NCBI GenBank assembly: GCA_002454425.1
Contig: DKIV01000004.1
Span: 1-25,851, forward strand
Direction: 5' to 3'
Length of the DNA stretch: 25,851 nucleotides
Source: Sphingobacteriaceae bacterium UBA6709
Lineage (GTDB): Bacteria; Bacteroidota; Bacteroidia; Sphingobacteriales; Sphingobacteriaceae
Numbering within the stretch: position 1 is the stretch's first letter; the number at the start of each line of letters is the position of its first letter. Below are positions 22,760 through 25,851 of this stretch, piece by piece. The translations under genes were made by a program, and so were the position numbers. The notes beneath the pieces were generated by a model that was given only the letters and a program-made list of their open reading frames with translations, made no database searches and was not told where the DNA came from.

Positions 22760-23761
22760 ATGAGTTCTAAAACTTTTTTCTGCATCGACGCTCATACCTG
22801 TGGTAATCCGGTACGTCTGGTTGCCGGCGGCGGACCTCATTTGCTTGGCGCTGACATGAGTGAAAAACGTCAGCATTTTCTTCGTGAATATGATTGGATA
22901 CGTCAGGGACTTATGTTTGAACCCCGCGGTCACGACATGATGTCGGGAAGCATTTTATATCCTCCTCATGATCCTCAGAATGATGTTGCTGTTTTGTTTA
23001 TCGAAACCAGTGGATGTCTCCCCATGTGCGGGCATGGTACCATTGGCACCATCACGATCGCGATAGAGGAAGGGCTGATTGCCCCTAAGGTTCCCGGAAT
23101 AGTTAGGATGGAGGCGCCCGCGGGACTTGTGCTTATTGAGTATAAGCACGATGGGAATAAGGTAACGTCGGTTAAGTTAACGAATGTTCCTTCTTTTCTT
23201 GCCGCTGAGTCCCTGAAGGTTGAATGCCCGGATCTGGGAACTTTGCGTGTGGATGTTTCTTATGGCGGCAATTTCTATGCTATCGTTGATCCGCAGGAAA
23301 ACTTCGCGGGCCTTGAACATTACACGGCTGATCAGCTTATTTCATGGAGCCGTCAGCTTCGTAAAAATATCAATGACGCGTATACGTTCGTCCATCCTCA
23401 AAATCCCACGATAAAAGGCTGCTCACACGTTCTCTGGGCCGGAGCACCCCTTTCAGCGTCTTCTACAGCGCGAAACGCTGTATTCTATGGCGATAAAGCG
23501 ATAGATCGTTCTCCCTGCGGTACGGGCACCTCGGCGCGCATGGCGCAATGGTATGCTAAAGGAAAGTTAAAAAAGGGCGACATATTTATTCATGAAAGCA
23601 TCATTGGGAGTGTTTTCAATGGGCGTGTTGAAGATACGACTGAAATTGACGGGCGGGCAGCCATTGTGCCGAGCATTGAAGGCTGGGCCCGCGTGTACGG
23701 TTATAATACCATTAAAATTGATGACGATGATCCTTACGCCAAGGGCTTTCAGGTGATCTAG
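22760..23761 (+). CDS. Proline-racemase-family epimerase, probable 4-hydroxyproline 2-epimerase
   Basis: A 333-residue cofactor-independent epimerase. Both catalytic cysteines of the family are present: Cys90 in GCLPMCGHGTIG and Cys253 in DRSPCGTGTSARM. The Cys/Cys pair marks racemases and epimerases; hydroxyproline dehydratases carry a threonine at the second site. The N-terminus IDAHTCGNPVRLVAGGGP (9-26) and YGGNFYAIVD (168-177) are typical. It should interconvert trans-4-hydroxy-L-proline and cis-4-hydroxy-D-proline, the first step of the pathway. Proline racemase is the main alternative, but the neighbouring D-amino acid dehydrogenase, deaminase and semialdehyde dehydrogenase favour hydroxyproline. 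Substrate is inferred from context. Confidence 0.93.
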   Translation: MSSKTFFCIDAHTCGNPVRLVAGGGPHLLGADMSEKRQHFLREYDWIRQGLMFEPRGHDMMSGSILYPPHDPQNDVAVLFIETSGCLPMCGHGTIGTITIAIEEGLIAPKVPGIVRMEAPAGLVLIEYKHDGNKVTSVKLTNVPSFLAAESLKVECPDLGTLRVDVSYGGNFYAIVDPQENFAGLEHYTADQLISWSRQLRKNINDAYTFVHPQNPTIKGCSHVLWAGAPLSASSTARNAVFYGDKAIDRSPCGTGTSARMAQWYAKGKLKKGDIFIHESIIGSVFNGRVEDTTEIDGRAAIVPSIEGWARVYGYNTIKIDDDDPYAKGFQVI

Positions 23762-23843
23762 ATATACTTACATCTACTATAACAACAGGTTTGGCAGCAC
23801 CATTTTCTTCCATACATCTTAAATTAAAATAGCACAATAATAA

Positions 23844-25088
23844 ATGTCAAACGTAATAATCATCGGTGGCGGAATCACCGGCTTATGTTCCGCCTGGTAT
23901 CTTCGTAAGATGGGTCATCAGGTAACCATTCTTGATAAGTCTGATTTTGCTGATAATTGTTCCTATGGTAACGCGGGAATGATCGTACCCAGTCATTTTG
24001 TTCCTCTTGCGGCACCGGGAATGATTGCAAAAGGCATCCGCTGGATGTTCAATAGCGAAAGTCCTTTCTATGTACGTCCTTCGTTGAATCCTAAGCTTAT
24101 CTCCTGGGGACTTAAGTTTATGAAGAATGCCACCGCCGAGAAGGCTGAGAAAGCTGCTATTCCACTTCGTGATTTTTCTCTCCTCAGCAAGGCCCTGTTT
24201 ACTGAGCTCGAAAAGGAACTTGGTGACTTTGGCTTGAAGTATAACGGCATTCTGATGATGTACAAAACCGAAGCTACAGGAGAAGAGGAGTTGCATCTTG
24301 CCGAAAAGGCGAAGGCGCTGGGACTCGATGTTAAGGTGCTGTCATTGAGCGAGTGTAAAGCGCTTCAGCCCCAGTTGGAACTAGACATTAAAGGTGCTGT
24401 ACATTATAAATGCGATGCTCATCTTATCCCCCGACTGTTAATGCAGGAGCTCATGAATAAGCTTACTGCCGATGGAGTAACTTTCGTTCCCAACGCGCGG
24501 GTTTCGGGCGTATCAACAGAAGCTGGAAGAATTAAGTCGGTCGAAGCCAATGGAAAGGTCTTCAGCGCCGACAGCTATGTGCTTGCCGCGGGATCATGGT
24601 CTCCTGAACTCGCTAGTAGTATGGGACTGAAGATCCCGCTGATGCCGGGAAAGGGATATTCTTTTATGCTGCCCGATCAGGGACGTGAAATGCATATTCC
24701 CGCGTTATTATGTGAGGCGAAAGTTGCTGTAACTCCGATGGCCGGCAGCATCAGGCTGGGAGGAACGATGGAAATCGATAGTATCAACGATCGTGTAAAC
24801 ATGAATCGCGTTAAGGGCATCGTGGAATCGACAAAGAAATATCTGCCGGGACTAAAACTAAACATGCCTGAACGCGCGTCAATATGGTATGGTTTCAGAC
24901 CTTGCCCTCCTGACGGCATGCCTTATATTGGTCGGTCGGCAAATCTCCGTAACCTCGTAGTTGCTACAGGAAATGGCATGATGGGCATTAGCCTTGGTCC
25001 GGCGACAGGAAAGCTCGTCGCTGAACTCGTTGAAGAAACAAAGACCTCACTGGATCTGCGGCCTTTTCTGCCCGAGCGATTCTCCTGA
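23844..25088 (+). CDS. FAD-dependent D-amino acid dehydrogenase, probable D-hydroxyproline dehydrogenase
   Basis: A 414-residue flavoprotein of the DadA type. The N-terminal dinucleotide-binding fold is IIIGGGITGLCSAWYLRKMG (5-24), with the acidic residue ending its second strand in ILDKSDF. The family stretch NCSYGNAGMIVPSHFVPLAAPG (38-59, in two parts) and the C-terminal FAD contact region PYIGRSANLRNLVVATGNGMMGISLGP are clear. It would oxidise cis-4-hydroxy-D-proline to 1-pyrroline-4-hydroxy-2-carboxylate, passing electrons to the respiratory chain. It lies 82 bases after the epimerase gene, whose product is its proposed substrate. Generic D-amino acid dehydrogenase is the alternative. No clear U-rich terminator follows its stop. 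Confidence 0.92.
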   Translation: MSNVIIIGGGITGLCSAWYLRKMGHQVTILDKSDFADNCSYGNAGMIVPSHFVPLAAPGMIAKGIRWMFNSESPFYVRPSLNPKLISWGLKFMKNATAEKAEKAAIPLRDFSLLSKALFTELEKELGDFGLKYNGILMMYKTEATGEEELHLAEKAKALGLDVKVLSLSECKALQPQLELDIKGAVHYKCDAHLIPRLLMQELMNKLTADGVTFVPNARVSGVSTEAGRIKSVEANGKVFSADSYVLAAGSWSPELASSMGLKIPLMPGKGYSFMLPDQGREMHIPALLCEAKVAVTPMAGSIRLGGTMEIDSINDRVNMNRVKGIVESTKKYLPGLKLNMPERASIWYGFRPCPPDGMPYIGRSANLRNLVVATGNGMMGISLGPATGKLVAELVEETKTSLDLRPFLPERFS

Positions 25089-25851
25089 GCGCGGGATGTC
25101 TTATTCTTTAGCCTGCGTTCAGCTTTAGCGGCGTACAGCAGTTAGATGTCATGCTGCCCAAAAACAATAGCAGGAGCGGGGCTCTTAGCGAAGAAATGAT
25201 TTGCACAAGGTGGTTGCCTTGTGCTCATTAAGCTCGTTCCTGTTTTTGTAAGCGTCAGCACTTGTGCCCGGGTCTCCGATAAACGAAACGTCGTCAAAAA
25301 AATCGGAACAGATCAGGCGCAACACGCTGCTTTCGCAAACACAAAACAACGTATCCACATTCCCGATATTGTTGTTGCCCGCTCATGTCATTTGACGGCC
25401 CTCGTTGCGAAACCGGCTTTCGCAACTTTTGGGAATCTCTGTCATGACCGTCGCCCTTTGATTTTCATCACAGTTGCACCCACCCGACGAATCGAACTTG
25501 TCAGACCTGCCCGGTACGCAGCGCTGACAGAACAAAGATGAGGTAATCTTTTTTGCTCGTCAAGGCCATGTCCTTTAGTTGCCTGACACCTCGTTTTGAG
25601 AACCCTTTCTTCGCAACAAAACCGGCATCTTCGGCTTCCGGATCTCCGCTGACATCGGTTTACCCTGCCTTTCCGGAGAACTACTACAATGTCCAGACAT
25701 GTCGCATAATGTCACATAAAAGAACCCTAACGACCCCTGTTCAGGTCACACACCTGCCCCCCAGAATTACTCCCTTGCTACCTACCTGTTTCGAGTCTGA
25801 CCCAGACCAGACTCGAGACACGCTCGAGTGGTGATCGACATTTCATCGACA
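25089..25851. other. Long region without a convincing gene, rich in inverted repeats
   Basis: No ORF here looks like protein: plus-strand frames at 25221-25541 and 25553-25834 are open but of low-complexity, unconserved appearance. On the minus strand, one frame is open for 65 codons (25382-25188) without an ATG and is preceded by a stop. Inverted repeats are dense: GCACAAGG/CCTTGTGC (25203-25224), GTTGCGAAA/TTTCGCAAC (25404-25426, then TTTT), TGTCAG/CTGACA (25499-25529), AAAGAT/ATCTTT (25534-25551), CAGGT/ACCTG (25742-25756) and TCGAGTCTG/CAGACTCGA (25791-25816). The plus strand is rich in C. It may hold a structured RNA, a decayed gene or a dispersed repeat. Confidence 0.5.
25404..25430 (+). 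terminator. Hairpin followed by a short T run
   Basis: GTTGCGAAA (25404-25412) and TTTCGCAAC (25418-25426) form a perfect nine-base stem around CCGGC, followed by TTTT. It could terminate plus-strand transcription reading out of the catabolic cluster, although it is about 315 bases past the last stop codon. Confidence 0.4.

Noticed and set aside
25478..25505. A tRNA T-loop-like GTTCGATTC on the minus strand
   Set aside because: The bases on either side do not pair as a T stem, and no anticodon or acceptor stem could be assembled upstream. It is not a functional tRNA.
25221..25541. Plus-strand open frame of 106 codons
   Set aside because: The product has no recognisable domain, unusual composition and no promoter or ribosome binding site, and it crosses the inverted repeats.
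25553..25834. Plus-strand open frame of 93 codons
   Set aside because: Composition is unlike the genes in the window, rich in Thr, Pro and Ser from a C-rich strand. No start signal is seen.

Overview
The window looks like a chromosomal segment of a member of the Bacteroidota, most likely of the Sphingobacteriaceae type (Pedobacter relatives). The basis is inference from gene content: a group III truncated haemoglobin, a DUF4328 protein, a large secreted MG2/plug protein, a PASTA protein with no kinase domain, and promoters of the Bacteroidota form TTG...TAnnTTTG. No rRNA, tRNA, insertion sequence, integrase or cas gene was found.

Layout. 1-201 is the trailer end of a CRISPR array (three clear repeats and one decayed one), followed by an unrecognised ORF (351-884). 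1005-4211 holds four plus-strand genes: a secreted GH43 enzyme resembling exo-beta-1,3-galactanases, a DUF4328 membrane protein, a DinB-family protein and a group III truncated haemoglobin. 4297-8673 is a minus-strand run: AraC/GyrI regulator, VOC protein and EamA transporter in a row, then an unrecognised lipoprotein and a YihY/BrkB membrane protein. 8832-11156 (minus) is an envelope operon of PASTA protein, MltG and a hotdog thioesterase. It is divergent from ddl (D-Ala-D-Ala ligase), so the two sides of the 11157-11460 spacer both serve peptidoglycan synthesis.

12525-14543 (minus) is a two-gene operon of a radical SAM protein with a helix-hairpin-helix tail and its usual partner (TIGR03916/TIGR03915 type), an uncharacterised putative DNA repair or modification pair. 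14724-16210 carries a 75-residue unknown protein and a protein with a C-terminal diadenylate cyclase (DAC) domain, a candidate c-di-AMP synthase with an altered RHR motif. 16316-19834 encodes a 906-residue MG2/plug surface protein and an N-acetylmuramoyl-L-alanine amidase, closed by a strong terminator.

20114-25088 is a four-gene catabolic cluster whose families match trans-4-hydroxy-L-proline degradation to 2-oxoglutarate: DapA-family deaminase, semialdehyde dehydrogenase, proline-racemase-family epimerase with both catalytic cysteines, and a DadA-type FAD dehydrogenase. Its promoter lies inside a perfect inverted repeat that could be an operator. The last 760 bases (25089-25851) hold no convincing gene but are rich in inverted repeats.

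The points most worth a second look are the DAC protein, the radical SAM pair without a uracil-DNA glycosylase domain, two promoters placed so that transcription would begin at the start codon, the possible hydroxyproline operator, and the structured terminal region.
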